A stretch of 64,000 nucleotides of DNA from Eupeodes corollae. Taxonomy: Eukaryota; Arthropoda; Insecta; Diptera; Syrphidae. The notes under the pieces were generated by a model. The model ran no database searches. It saw only the letters and a list, made by a program, of their open reading frames with translations, and was not told the DNA's origin. The stretch covers positions 26,485,946 through 26,549,945 of the forward strand of contig NC_079148.1 of the NCBI RefSeq assembly GCF_945859685.1. The letters are read 5' to 3'. The translations under genes were made by a program, and so were the position numbers. Positions 23,876 through 36,000 of this stretch are shown here, one piece after another (position 1 is the stretch's first letter; each line of letters begins with the position of its first letter).

Positions 23876-24899
23876 GAGGCTGGGATGCGACCCACAAATA
23901 AGTTTGAAGCCAATATTTTTAATTTTTTAAAAGCTATTTGAGTCGAATTTAAATTTCTACCAAGTTTTAGTATTATTTTTTTAGAGTTTTATTTTTTGTA
24001 AAAAGAACTTTCAATTCGATTTTTTTTTTAAATTTGATCGAATGTTAAAACCAATATTTCTAATAAATAAAAATTAGTTAGAAGCTATTATCTCAAATTT
24101 TTGAAAAGATATTTGAGTCGAAAATCATTTTTTACCAACTTTTGTTAATTTTTTTAGGTTTTTATTTTTTGTATAAAAACTGTCAATTTGATTTTTCTCA
24201 AAATTTTACTGAATGTTGAAAATAATATTTCTTATAAGATAAAATAAGTTTGAAGCCTAAATTTCAAGTTTTTGAAATGATATTTAAATCGATATTCAAT
24301 TTTTACCAACTTTGAGTAATGTTTTTTTTAGATTTCTATTTTTTATAAAAAAAACATGTGAATTCGATTTTTCTCAAAATTTTATCAGATGTCAAAAAAA
24401 TTATTCTTCGTTGCACAAAATTGTTTTAGAGATGAAATAATATTTTAGTCGTAAAATTTTGGAGCGATGACAATTTTTTTTTCAGTTTTTTCGATTTATA
24501 AAAAAATCGTTAAATGGAATTTTTCCAAAAAATATACTTGTTTGGTATCAGATTACAGTTAATTATTTACAATTTAATTCAAGTCTCTAGCGTTTTTAGT
24601 TCGTAAGATATTTAGGGTTAACCAAAATTTTCACCTTTTTTTCAAACTGCTATGGTAAAAAAAACACCCCACGCAATTGTCTCGAGAGCCCTTTCTGCAT
24701 CTTTCTGCCTTATTATCTATACAAAAAAAATTTATTTGAAGTCGATATCTTTTCTGGTTCTTGAGCTACGAAAGTACGTACACACGCACGCACAGATATC
24801 TTTCTAAAAATCTTTTATTTCGACTCTAGGGACCTTGAAACGTCGAGATATGTCAAAATTTTCAATTTGACAAATCGGACCCATTACAATAACTTCCTA
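23876..24899 (+). repeat. Dispersed repeat, copy B
   Basis: Has the same edges as copy A: GAGGCTGGGATGCGACCCAC at the left and CCCATTACAATAACTTCCTA at the right. It is shorter (about 1.02 against 1.55 kb). It carries only three tandem units (marker words at 23936, 24111 and 24282, spaced 175 and 171 bp), lacks the 102 bp duplication and has lost some sequence right after the left edge. Same orientation as copy A. Confidence 0.8.
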
Positions 24900-27347
24900 T
24901 CAAAATCAAGAAAATACGTCTTTGTGGTATGATAGTTCAAAGTTTAAACCAAACAATTTGACATAAAATAAAAATCTCAAGAAGGTGGTTTGTTCGTAGA
25001 CTACTAAATTCTTGATTTATCTGAATCGTGTTGAAATGAGTTTGATTCGACTCGAATCTCGTCGGGGATTAGAGTCGAGTCAAAATTTGAAGAAAAACCT
25101 GTGTGAAGGAGTTGGTTTTACAGATAATGTTTTATGGTCTGTTTATTGGCATAATTGTGTACAAAAAAAAATTGCACATGCAGTAGGTAGCATAATCTTA
25201 TATGGTGCTGAACTATTCAGTTTTTCATTGTTTAACACGAATCAAACTATCTCACTTGAACTTCATAAGAAACATCGAAAAACCATTTGCATTTTAGAAA
25301 GTGCTGTCAAACTTAATAATTTTTAAATCTTCTTGTGCGTTGGAAACACTATTTCATTTATTTAATCTAAACTGAGATAAGCCTTTGGTTTAAACAAAGC
25401 AAAACTTAAGTATCTTTTCTATTGTTTTCCCTTGCAAAATTAGCCCAGTAAGTCCATTTTCATAAACAAAACTAAATAATGTCAACAGTAACAGATTGAT
25501 TTTTTTCCCTATGGAAAACACATAATTCCAAATGCACAACTACTCAACGAACACAGCCATCGAGATACAATTGCAATATCAATAGTACCAACATTTGAGA
25601 ACGAGATCACATAAGATCCATCCGAGACTCGTATAAATGTCAAAAACCCATCCGTAGTAAGATTCTACTTTAACTTTTATCGGCGGGTATTTGTTTTTGT
25701 TATTTGTATAAAATCCTACTATACTTTTGATAGATTTTCCAACAAAACACGTGTAATCATTAATTTAAAAAAATATAAAAATACCTAATGTTAAAAAAGT
25801 GTAAAACGGAGTTCGGATGTTTTATGATTACCAAAAATCCACTCTAAGACATATTCTTCAAAATCAATATTCACCAAAATCAATTTTTGAATACTCAGTA
25901 AAGTACATGAATGATTAAAATTTTACCTAGAAGTTACAGATTTGTCCTTTTTTTCGTCACAAAAGGTTTCTCTTAAAAATGTATGTCTTGTTTTATCACA
26001 GGCCTTAAAACACCGCATCATGTTTGTTTTTTAAATTTACCAAAACAATCTTTAGTAATTCTCAAAAATCAGATTTTTTTCAGACAAATAAATAATAAAT
26101 TGGGTGGCGCAACAGTTTTTTCAGGCAGCCATTTCAAAAACACCTAAAATTCCAAATTTTACCAATTTGTATGTGTGCTGTAGTCCTTTAACTATACTTA
26201 TGCCTTTCTTCAAATTTTGTTAAATATTTTTATCTGTGACAATTTTTTGTAGTCTTTTTTACCGTTTTTGCCTTAACTCTTTTAAATTTAAACTTTTGTG
26301 AACCAAGAACTCTTCTAACTCATTCAAATCAAGCGTTTTCACGTCATTTAAAATCATAGGAGGTAATATTGTAGTCTTATAAATCACACAAAAGACACAA
26401 CTTCTGAACCTCAACTTACTATGTATATAAAACAACCACCACCACGTCTTATATCTTTCATAAAAGATACCCTTCAATTGCGACGTGCCACTTCTACCCT
26501 ACCGTAAATTGAGGAAAAAAGCTCTCAACACAAGCCGACTTGAGAATTATTATTATATTTTTTTATTTCAACAAAAGCAAAAAAAGCGGTTACTTACTTA
26601 CCTGCCTTACCTACCATAGGTGTAAAAGTAAAAGGGTGGCTTACCTAGTTAGAGTGCGTCATGATGTCTACACTATACTTGTACTTGTATGCCTATGATG
26701 ATGACATAAACATGTAGGTAAGAAGGTAAGTAAGCATATGGGTCATAGGTGGGTCTCTTTTGTTGCATCCCAAATAGGTACATACGTATAAACGTACATT
26801 TCCCGCCAAACATCAAGTTAAAAGATATTAGATATGTATATGCAATTTTTGGTTTGCCCATAAACAACTTAAAATATAAAAATAACAACGACAATAATTG
26901 TAAATTGTTTATGCTCATTACAGTGCCCTCGTTGTGCACGACGCGACGACGACAACTACGACGTCAAATGCATTTTCATCCTCCCTACTTTAAACTGTGT
27001 GTGTTGCTTATTTTTCCCGCATTTTCCTTTCCTTTGAGTTTCAACCTTTTTTTACCGTTAAGAAAAACCCTCTTAAACAGCACTCGAAAACGAAGAAGAA
27101 AAAGCGTCAAACAGACACAAAATAAAAACAAAAAAGAAACTGAAGACAAAACTTCAAAAAAGTCGTCAGTATTACTCAGCAGTCAGCATGATGACTATTT
27201 TGTATCTACGTTTTCTAAGTTTCAAACTCAAAGAGCTCTTAGCAAAGTTTTACCATTTTGTATTGTCTCCAGGAGCGGATTGCATACATTTTTCAAAGAA
27301 TATTTTTGTGTTATGCTTGTTGCGGATCAAAGTTAAAAACAGTTTAA
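24900..27347. other. No gene confirmed
   Basis: The frame at 25012-25326 starts with TTG, with a first ATG at 25036, and shows no domain. GATTCGACTCGAATC at 25044-25058 is a near-perfect palindrome, with a further TCGAGTC downstream. The frame at 26749-27336 starts with GTG and is Lys/Asn-rich low complexity. TTACCTGCCTTACCTACC occurs near 26600. No RNA gene was recognised. Confidence 0.35.
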
Positions 27348-27349
27348 AT

Positions 27350-27560
27350 GTCTGATGGTTAGTGCTTATAGCACTGTCATCCCTCAGGTCTTGAGTTCAC
27401 CTAAAGTTCTTTTTTTTTAGCGGTACAGACTTCAAGAGTAATTCTTGTACTGAAAAGTGATTTCTCAAATAAGCCCTTCGGATTTGAAATATGAACTGTA
27501 AGTCCTCTCCAAGAGTTATAAGTTACTAGTCCTAGTTCTTTACGGACTAATTATTTATTA
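27350..27560 (+). mobile_element. tRNA-like SINE, copy 1
   Basis: Begins with an A-box-like TCTGATGGTTAGTG (27352), then CACTGTCAT and AGGTCTTGAGTTC, a decayed B box. The body shares GAAAAGTGATTTCTCAAAT and AGCCCTTCGGATT with the split copy at 40762/42250. RNA polymerase III promoters of this type mark tRNA-derived SINEs. The right end is uncertain. Confidence 0.65.
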
Positions 27561-27799
27561 AATTTTAAAAGGCCTAATTGGTATAAAATCTTAATTTTAA
27601 ACTAGTAACAAATTAAATTATTGTAGGTTTTCATACTCTGAACATAAGCTTATATTCTATTGGAAACAGCAAGATCGAAAGAACTTGCAAATGTCTAGAA
27701 CGTGATTTGATGACTGAAACTTCAATACAGTATTTGATTTAACCAATAAAAATAACCTATAAATATTATTGAACCGTTACATATTCAGCTGCTGTGAGA

Positions 27800-27892
27800 T
27801 ATTAAGATGGTTAAAAAGATCAGTTGCTAATTTCTTTTATCAAAACTCATCTGTTAAAAAAGAGCTCCTAATAGAATCATTTGGCAATCCGA
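27800..27892 (+). mobile_element. Jockey-like family A scrap (endonuclease/RT linker)
   Basis: The run GTTAAAAAAGAGCTCCTAAT and its flanks match the family A copy around 47897-47940, which has GAGCTCCTAAGAGAACCATT at this point, and about 85% of bases agree by eye. It abuts the 3' truncation point of the BEL/Pao relic, so the last residues of the overlapping minus frame are not BEL sequence. Confidence 0.5.
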
Positions 27893-28604
27893 TAAGTTTG
27901 ACATCATCTGAAGACCACAACACACCCATCTCGTATTGTCTTCCCACTAGTTTTAGGGACCGATCCATAATATCGAAGTAACGACTTACTTCTCGGCTAA
28001 CAAGTTCACCTTTTGGAGGCATAACACCAAATTCCTCCGTGTTGAAATGATGTCGCACGAGCTCGTGCAGGTCTATTTCTTCCTTAATGGCTTCGTGGTA
28101 CATTAGCTTCACAGAGGGTTTCGATGCCGGATCCAAGCAAGACACATTCATTGAAGGAGCTGATTTATCATACACTATCCAACCTAAAAGTTTCTTCAAC
28201 ACGTGTGGTTCCTCATCCTTGCCATGCCGTTGACCACGCCCTAAAAGAAATTTCGCCTGATCCAGACCAAGTAAGATTTTTGGTCGAGCGTCCACCAAGT
28301 TAACGAGTGGGAGACCACGGAGATGAGGGTACAAACTTTTCAAATGCCTGACATCGACAGACTGGCTAGCCAAACATAAGTTCTTGATAGTGTATACGTT
28401 CTGCAAGAAATACCTGTTGCAAGTGTTTTTTCCAGAAACCGAAAAGGCAGTTTTCTTGCAATCCCCGACACGAGAAACATCTTTTGTCCATTGCAATGTT
28501 AGTTTTTCAGATTGCCCATACAACCCAAGTACATTAAACAATTCCTCATCAATCATAGACAGCGAAGACCCGCCATCGAAGAAGGCATAAGTCTCCATTG
28601 CCAT
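27840..28604 (-). pseudogene. BEL/Pao protease and pre-RT block
   Basis: A 254-codon minus frame, the longest unbroken BEL stretch. Protease signature FFDGGSSLSMID at residues ~8-19 (the D-G triad variant D-G-G-S), LGLDQAKFLLGRG near 112-124, LLGWIVYDK near 138-146, and the LHELVRHHFNTEEFGVMPP segment near 177-195. The final ~15 residues are foreign (family A scrap). The frame is open at an upstream ATG, but gag is disrupted, so function is unlikely. Confidence 0.7.
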
Positions 28605-29580
28605 AGATCCGGATCGGAACTATCTTAAACATTATGGAGACGTCGGCCCCAACGTGAGAAGAGTGAATATGTGTTGCGGCACGAACGGCACTGCTGATGA
28701 ATTCAATTCCACCTTGTTGGTGTTTTCTGTCGTGTGCTACAAGGGATGATGACGATGCAACCACCTGTACCACATGAACGTTTTTAGCACACGCTTTTTA
28801 CTGGTGTCGAGACGGGTCCAAACAAGTAAAACAAAAAGACCTCTCTTGAGCACGTTTACCTTTGAACCGGCGTCAACGCCAAAACTTTTCACATTGAAAT
28901 AATGTATGCTGGTTTTTATTGCACTTGCAGCACAAATCGTTTGACGACACGGAACACGGTTGTCAATTGTTGTTGACTTGTATACCTCCTCAAAATAGCG
29001 CATTCTCTTTTGTGAAGTATGGTAACTCTTGCACGATGTTACGTTTAAGAATCGTAAGGAGCGTTGCCATATCTGGATCTTGGATGGAACTAATACGAGC
29101 TTCTGAATCCTTTTCAGGAAGCTCTCGAAAAGGAGGAGACTGACTTGGACGTTGATCATTTTGTTTCAGGGTATTGCTCAACAGTGCCTGATGGTTAGCT
29201 TGAATTTCCCTTATAATTTCCAGCTTAGTTGGATTCATAGCCTTTGAACTGAGAGTTGGAGCTTTGGTGCAGTAGGGAAGCAATTGTTCCCTACCTATAC
29301 TCCATCATCTGCTGCTAATGCAGTCAAATAATCTTTGCTTTTCAAATGTCAATCGGGAGAATCGCTGTCTTCCCGAAAAACACAATCGCTCTCCTCACAA
29401 AACCATGGGATCTATAGCATTAGACCTTAGAAAGCGCATGGATTGTTTGGTTTCCTTTGTTTTAAAGTACCGAACTGAAGAAACCCGGAAACTATTCAAG
29501 AAATCAGGAAGTGTTGCAACATCCTTGTTGGATTTCTTAAATTCAAACATGACTACAAATTATGGCAATGCCAAATAATG
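27893..29580 (-). mobile_element. BEL/Pao LTR retrotransposon relic, no LTRs seen
   Basis: Reads right to left. A possible gag part lies at 29580-28990 (ATLPDFLNSF, ILKRNIVQELPYF), then a degraded zinc-knuckle region near 28930-28860. An aspartic protease follows at 28604 (FFDGGSSLSMID), then LLGLDQAKFLLG, GWIVYDKSAP, and the spacer LHELVRHHFNTEEFGV that precedes BEL reverse transcriptase. The copy stops at YEMGVLWSSDDVKL, before the polymerase motifs. It is 3' truncated and frameshifted in gag, and neither LTR was found. Confidence 0.75.
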
Positions 29581-29729
29581 ATGTGAAAATTTTGACCCTC
29601 CAACTGATCTGGCAACAATTTACAACAGTAACTCCCATCTATAGGCTACAACACCAGAAACCTAGTTAAGTCTCTTCAAAAGAACTTACCAAAAAGCCTT
29701 TAAAATTATTATTGACAATAACATCATTA

Positions 29730-29980
29730 ATTCAATTACGTCCCTTGAACATCGTCGTAAAGTTTCTTGCCTCATCCTTTTTTACCATTAATTTAAAGGG
29801 ACTATTCTCTATTGCGCAGGTGCCCTTAAACAGTTTAATAATAATACTCGCGCTCCTATGAAGTTCAAGGATTTGTTATTTACCACGCTCTATCTTTCCA
29901 AGAATTCAAAACCCATCTACAACGACACTTCCGTTATATCCCCGATCTTTTTCCCCATGCTCACGCTGTATCTCTGGAAA
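29730..29980 (+). mobile_element. Jockey-like family A scrap (3' coding end)
   Basis: CATCGTCGTAAAGTTTCTTG followed by TTTTTTACCATTA and AATAATACTCGCGCTCCTA parallels the family A copy at 49707-49800 (CATCTTCGTAAAGTTTCTTG, AATACTCGCGCTTCTA). A GAATTCAAAACCCATCTACA block matches its C-terminal coding end at about 49935. Intervening bases are deleted. Confidence 0.65.
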
Positions 29981-30049
29981 ATTAAACCTAAATGTTGTTT
30001 ATACCAATCAATGAATTATTTATACCGGTCTATGAAATCATTGGTATAA

Positions 30050-33000
30050 ATACAAAAGACTGAATTCAATAAAATATGTAGGTTTCACACATCACGGCAA
30101 CTAAAAAGTGGATTGCAAGTAAAATTTGTCATTTAATTGGTCTAAAACAATATTTTACCAAAACCTCTTTCGTTGCGAGTATTGAATGTTGAAAAATTTA
30201 AATTTTATTATTTTATTGGTATAAAATCCGTCCCTGTCAGTTTGTGGTGTGTCTGTTATTGGGTATTCTTTCATTTTGAGGCTTTTTTTGAGAGGAGGCA
30301 ACACGGCACTCTGATCTGACTGTGCCTTGCCTGGCTCTTGCTGGATTTAGATACTTTAGATACTCTCATAGAAAACTTCAAATGCACTGCACTCCAAACT
30401 GCAATCTAGTGTATTTAACTATTTTTGTTGTTGGTATTGTCTTCTTCTGCTTTTTTGCTATATTTTTGTATCTTTCGTCGTTACCTCCCTGAGTATTGCC
30501 GATGGCTACTGCTCTGCAAGGCTTTTAGATACTACACTAAAAAAGAGTGAAATAGGTGAACACTTCGCACTGTTCAAATACACTATGACCAAAGAGGAGT
30601 TGGGGTGAATTGGATAGGGGCTAGGTATGGATATACTATGGGTATAATCTAATGCGTCGTGCCATTTTCCGTTTCCCTCGAAAATGGTATATAGCTGAAA
30701 AAGAGCAGTTTTCTTATACCACTTACTTACTAATGTGTATGTTAGTTTTTTGTTTGTTTATATTTGTATCTTTTACCAGCAGCTAAAGTAACAGCAACAG
30801 TTTTCTGTTCAGCAGCTTGATAAAATAATAATAATATTATGTAGTTATATACTCGTGTAGTGAAGAAATTCCAAAGCGCACCGAGACTTTAGCTGCTGCT
30901 GCTGGCGCTGCCGTCACACCACCACGCCGCGGCCGCACCGCGCCAAAAAGCACACAAATGTGTGTTTTCTTTTGGGATTTTGTTTGTTGTTAGTTTAATA
31001 TTATTTTTCTTCTTGAAAAAGCCAGTTCAGGTGTAACTGCTCTAAAGAGTTAACGTGCGCATCACGCCGTCTCGTCGTTATCGTAGTCGTAGTCGTTTCG
31101 TCGTCGTCGGGCTTTTCGGTCTATATATTTTTTTTTGAAAATCCTCATCAATCACAATTTAATTTTACTCCTTTTTTTGTGTTAAAAAAACAAAAGTTTA
31201 TTTGGTCGAAAATAATATGAATTTATACCAAATTATTGAATGGGGTTTAAAAGTTCAAAACTGGCAGTTCAATTTTTATTGAAAGAATAATAAAAGAATA
31301 ACAACAATTGGTGATGTTGAATTTAATTAAATCAAAGTGAATATAATTAGTAAAATGTAAGCTTTATTGGTCTAATACCGACGACTAAAATTGTATTTAC
31401 GGCGTCTTTAAAAATAACTCAAAAAATTTGTTTATAATTGGTCTAATAATAACGGACTGACAAAAAATATTCGCTACTGATAGAAAAATAATACATAAGT
31501 TACCTTCATTTTAAAGTTTTACAATAAATTGAAATAAGTTTAATCGTCTAAAGAATATAAATATGTTTTATATGATTTGAAAGTGTTGTTTTTTTTACTT
31601 CCAAGTTTGACATAGGTTTCTTTTGAATTAAGCGATTTTTTTGTTATTGACAACATTAAATTATTTCGAAAGCATTTTTGATACTCTAAAAAATATCCTA
31701 AAATTACAAAAAATGTGTACATTTTACATGAATCAAAACACGTGAAGTGAAATTATTAGAAACCAATACTAAATGTTTAATTGGTATAAAAATCATCGTC
31801 AATATTTAATGCATTACTCCGTTAAGTATACAAACTGCGTAAAAAAGGAAAAAAAGAACAAAAACATATAAGTTTTAATTTTTCGAAAATTAAATGGTCG
31901 AAAATAATTTAACAACTGAGTTCATCGCTTTGAAAATAATACAAAAAAATACTTCACTTATCAAATTATAATAAATACGTTTATTTTCGTCGGAAATATA
32001 TAAATACACCACTAAAGTCAAAAATAACTTATTCGGCCCTGCATTTATTTGAAAAAATGTATTTGTAATTGGTATAAAAATGTTAAAAAGTGAAAATTGA
32101 ACCATTTCATTGGAAAAACCCTATAACAAAATATTTCAAATTAGTTTAATTCAATTGGAAAAAAATATCCCAGATATTATGGTTGAAATCCAATTGGTAT
32201 AAATCTTTAAAAGCTTGTTAAAACTCTAGAAAAAATTTGTTTCAAGAGTAGAAAATTGTTTTAAAATATCAAAACTATTCTTAAAGGTGAAATAATCATT
32301 TAATCCAATTCGAACTTCTTATTGGTATAAAATTTTTATTGAAATTCCTCGTTATAAATCAATACTTCAACACTGATTGAAGATTCTCCAATTGAATTCC
32401 TCACATGCAACTGGCTGTAAATAGAAAAAATAGAAAACGAAAAATCAAAATAAAGTTGTACAAAAAAGCAAAAAAAGAACACCATTGAAGCTTTGAAAGT
32501 TATGTAAGTTTTGTTGTTTGGCGATGTGCATCACTCTATTCATCGCGGGCACTGATGGCTCTGTTTTCGAAAAGCAAGTCGATAAAGCTATAAAATAATA
32601 GAATCCGTGAGCATTGAAGATCATGAAATGAAATGAAACAAATAATAGCTCAATGTATAGTATAATCGGCGGGAGTTTGGGTTTTTGTTGTATATTTTTG
32701 TTCGATTTCAACTTTTAGTGTTTCGATTTTTTCCAACACCACAATATCGTCCTCGGCTTCACCCTCACAGCCCAGCGTCGGTCGTCGTCGGTCGTCATCA
32801 GGGAGAACGATAAGAATAACAACAATGATGTCAACAAAATAGTAGTTATTTTGTTATTTAATTCATTTTAAAATGTGCATATTGTGTGGTTTTTGTTGGT
32901 GTGTGTTGGGACTTAGGGTAGTTAAAAAAGAAAGATTCGTTTTGTTCGTCTTTTATTGTTCGTTTCTACAATTTTTCAGCTTTTTTTTCTTTAAGCTGAT

Positions 33001-34425
33001 TGATTTTTTAGTCTCACAAAAGTTGTATTGTCACGACTCGACATTGAGTTCATGTTCATGCTTTAAATCTTGCAGCCAATGGACAGTTGGTATAAAGTGC
33101 TATTTGGTATTGTAGTTCTCGTGTTGTGTGTTTGACTTATATACGACAAAGGCGACAACGTAATATAGTTTTTCAAGTATGTCGGTGTTTCTCAGGGATT
33201 GATATAAGTAATTTTGCAATGTTAATGGGTTTTGGGTGTGAGGACATTTTCAGAAACAAACCAACAAAAAACTGAGTCACAAGTCGAAATCACAACCAGG
33301 GTTGATGTGGCCTTTTGTATGTTTAAAAATTGCCACCCTATAAATTAAATTGTGGGTGATGTCGCATTTTATTTGAATATGAAAAGATCCACGATTTCGG
33401 TGTTGTTGTTTTTTAAAGTTTGTGTCATCATTTAAAGTTTTTTTTGACGGTCATCACGTATCAGACGGAGTAAATCAATGATTAAAATAATAATTCACTG
33501 TGTCCAGTAAATTGGAAAGCATTTATCTGTATATGGATGACAATAATATTGCGTGACTGCTAATTGACAAATTTCGGTCGAACTTTTTAATGAGTTTTTT
33601 TTTGTTTTTTGTTTGAAAGGGGGGAGTTGTCTGTAGCTTTATAGGAGCTATTGGGGTTTAGTTGAATCATTTTTGTGTGTCCGTCTGTGTATGAATGTAT
33701 CAGACAAATTAACGGGCGTTTCATTTTTGTTTTGAAAACAGGATAGGCGGTGTATGGAAAAGTTTTGTTTCAAAGTTCATTAAGATAACACTTAATTAAT
33801 TACCTTTTTCACTTCCTAATTACCTTCGGTGTAATATTTTCTATGCTATAATTAGTGTCGGAAAAAAAAGTTCAACATAACCTTACGTAACAGAAGAGCC
33901 CTAACAGACGTATGTAAGCATTATGATGGAAGTAAATTTACAAAATTTTAGTAAGGCACACAAACATTGTTTGATTGTTTAATTAAGGCATTTGGTTTTT
34001 TGAAAAAAAGAAGTGACATTTTCCAAATTGACAGTTGACTTTGGGAACCATAAGCTGATTTGTAAGATATGATTACGAAAACTATTTTTTTTTAAATGAA
34101 ATGTTTTCACTTTTTTTGTTAATAACTTAAAAATAACCTTATAATATTTAACACAATACCAGGAATAAGGGAATTAGATTAGGACTTAAAAGGAAATACC
34201 GATGTATTGGTTTTAAATGGCTGCACTTAGAAATTAATGAATACAAAGGGTGGTTATATTTTAAGGGCCGATGTTGATATTAAATAAAACACATACTATT
34301 TAGGAACTATTATCATTTCTATTTTTTGTTATGATATTGGTATGGAACAAAATATCGGTTAAATGATGGCCGCAACCTCGGTGGCACATCCAATGACCCA
34401 AATTTTCTATGACGCTCTTGTAGTT
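30050..34425. other. No gene confirmed; GC-rich patches
   Basis: A/T-rich with three compact GC-rich islands. 30885-30950 has CGCCGCGGCCGCACCGCGCC. 31060-31115 is CGTCG-rich. 32745-32800 has GTCGGTCGTCGTCGGTCGTC. In flies, such patches often sit in 5' exons, but no donor or ATG frame was found to support one. Frames at 32445-32711 (TTG start) and 32873-33115 are low complexity. Confidence 0.3.
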
Positions 34426-34974
34426 TCTTTTTTTATAATAAACACACACTCAAGGGCATATTACTAACCTTATTATGCAGAGGCACAGTGTGAGCACTAG
34501 GAAGAGAAGAGAGGGTTAAAAAGGAGATGTCGGTGCACATTGGTTTTGAATTCCTGAACTTTGCAATGACTAGGATAGACAGAGTGAGGTAAGGCATTCC
34601 ACATTCGCGTAGTACGGCTAAAGAACGAATCTCTCGAGGGTATACTGATGAGCATTCCTAGAAGCGCGAGTACTACGGTTGAACTGTTTAAAGGGAGGAA
34701 TGCAACCTGCTATTTCACTAGAGCATAGGCCGTTAAAATAACGGTAAAAACGGTCAGACAAGAGACCTTAGGACGATGTTCAAGGGAAGTAAATGAACTT
34801 ATGATGATATTATCATCTATCAATCTAAATGCTCTACGTTCAATACTATCCAAGAGGCTTAAGTAAGTTGCAGGAGCACCAGCCAAGAGATGGGAGTTGT
34901 ACTCAAGCTTTGGACGTATGTAAGTCTTGTAGATAATAGCCAGATCAGAAAGGGTGAAATATTTCTTGCCTCAC

Positions 34975-35445
34975 CTAAGGAAACCTTGCGGCATTTTTGG
35001 CGACATCGCGTATGTGATCATTCCGCAAGAGGTGGTTGGTGATACACATACCGAGAATATTAAGGTGTTCAGTCTCATTGATGCAATTGCCATCCATGTA
35101 TAATGGCAATGGTGGTATATCTCGCTTTAACGATACAAGACAGCATTGGGTTTTCGAAGCATTAAGTTCCACGCAGTTTTTTAATCCCCATTGAACAATG
35201 CTGTTAGGGTCGGAATTTAATGAGCTCATCATATTTTGTCGTTGCAGTTCCACATCCGAAGAAGAGGGATGTGAGTCTGAAAACGAATATGAAAAGCTAA
35301 GAGTACTATCGTCAGCGAAACAGTGTATTGGATTAGATGTTTCAGTCAGAAGATCATTAATAAAAATAAGAAAGAGTGTTGGAGAAACAGAACCCTGGGG
35401 CACACCAGCATTTATTGTATGGTTTTCAGACTTGAATCCATCCAA
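34975..35445 (-). pseudogene. Family A RT palm/thumb block with FADD box
   Basis: A 156-codon minus frame: NAGVPQGSVSPTLFLIFIND, then HCFADDSTLSFSY (catalytic Asp pair intact), NCVELNASKTQCCLVSLKRD, and NILGMCITNHLLRNDHIRDV. The homologous frame in the plus copy is 49078-49383. Confidence 0.8.
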
Positions 35446-35565
35446 TACAACTTGTATCGAACGATTCGAAAGTTAATTACTAATCCAATGAAGCAGGGAT
35501 TCGTGAAAACTGAAAGCACGCATTTTCGATAAGAGAGCCTGATGCCAAACCCTATCAAATGCTTT

Positions 35566-36000
35566 TCAAATATCAAGTGCAATAATCTTACTTTCTCCAA
35601 AGCGATGTAAAGATTTGCTCAACAGTTCGGTAAGATGAACCATGAGATCACCAGTGGACCTATTGCTACGAAAGACGTATTGTCGGTCATTAAGAAGCTT
35701 TCGATCTTCGAGATATTTCTTGAGCTGATAATTAATCAGCGTTTCCATGACCTTGGAAAGAAGGGATGTAAGTGCAATTGGTCGATAACTAGACGGTGAA
35801 GAAGATTCGTCCTTTTTGGGTATGGGCTGGACAAATGCAATTTTACATCCTCTCGGAACGAGACCTGAGGAGTAGGACAGATAAAAAAGCTTACGCAGTG
35901 GCTTTGCCAGAGTTGAAGAACACCTCTTCAGAACAACAGCGGGGATACCATCCGGACCAGTGGATTTATGTGTGTTTAGATCTCTTAGGACTCTTGCCAC
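35566..36000 (-). pseudogene. Family A RT fingers/palm block
   Basis: A 144-codon minus frame: ARVLRDLNTHKSTGPDGIPA, PRGCKIAFVQPIPKKDES, YRPIALTSLLSKVMETLINY, LLNDRQYVFRSNRSTGDLMV. The Q-G-F motif reads QYVF here. It ends just before the AFD-type aspartate region, which is frameshifted. Confidence 0.8.

Larger units (their letters stand above)
27577..33096. other. Recurring ATTGGTATAAA motif cluster
   Basis: Plus-strand ATTGGTATAAA at 27577, 30040, 30215, 31780, 32068, 32193 and 32321. The variant ATTGGTCTAA occurs at 30136, 31366 and 31437. An inverted copy (TTTATACCAAT) is at 29998, and near matches are at 31222 (inverted) and 33085. Sequence around the words is not shared, so this is not a simple tandem repeat. 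It contains an inverted CCAAT word. Function is unknown: a binding-site cluster or chance in A/T-rich DNA are both open. Confidence 0.6.

Noticed and set aside
25012..25326. 104-codon frame beside a palindrome
   Set aside because: Starts with TTG, no domain, no splice context. The palindrome alone does not support a gene.
26749..27336. 195-codon open frame
   Set aside because: Starts with GTG, is Lys/Asn/Thr-rich low complexity, and no domain is seen. It reads through into the SINE border region.
29318..29578. Plus-strand frame with DLRKRMDCLVSFVLKYRTEE
   Set aside because: The minus strand of the same segment reads ATLPDFLNSF and fits the position of BEL gag, so the plus frame is probably a shadow. 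Neither reading is certain.
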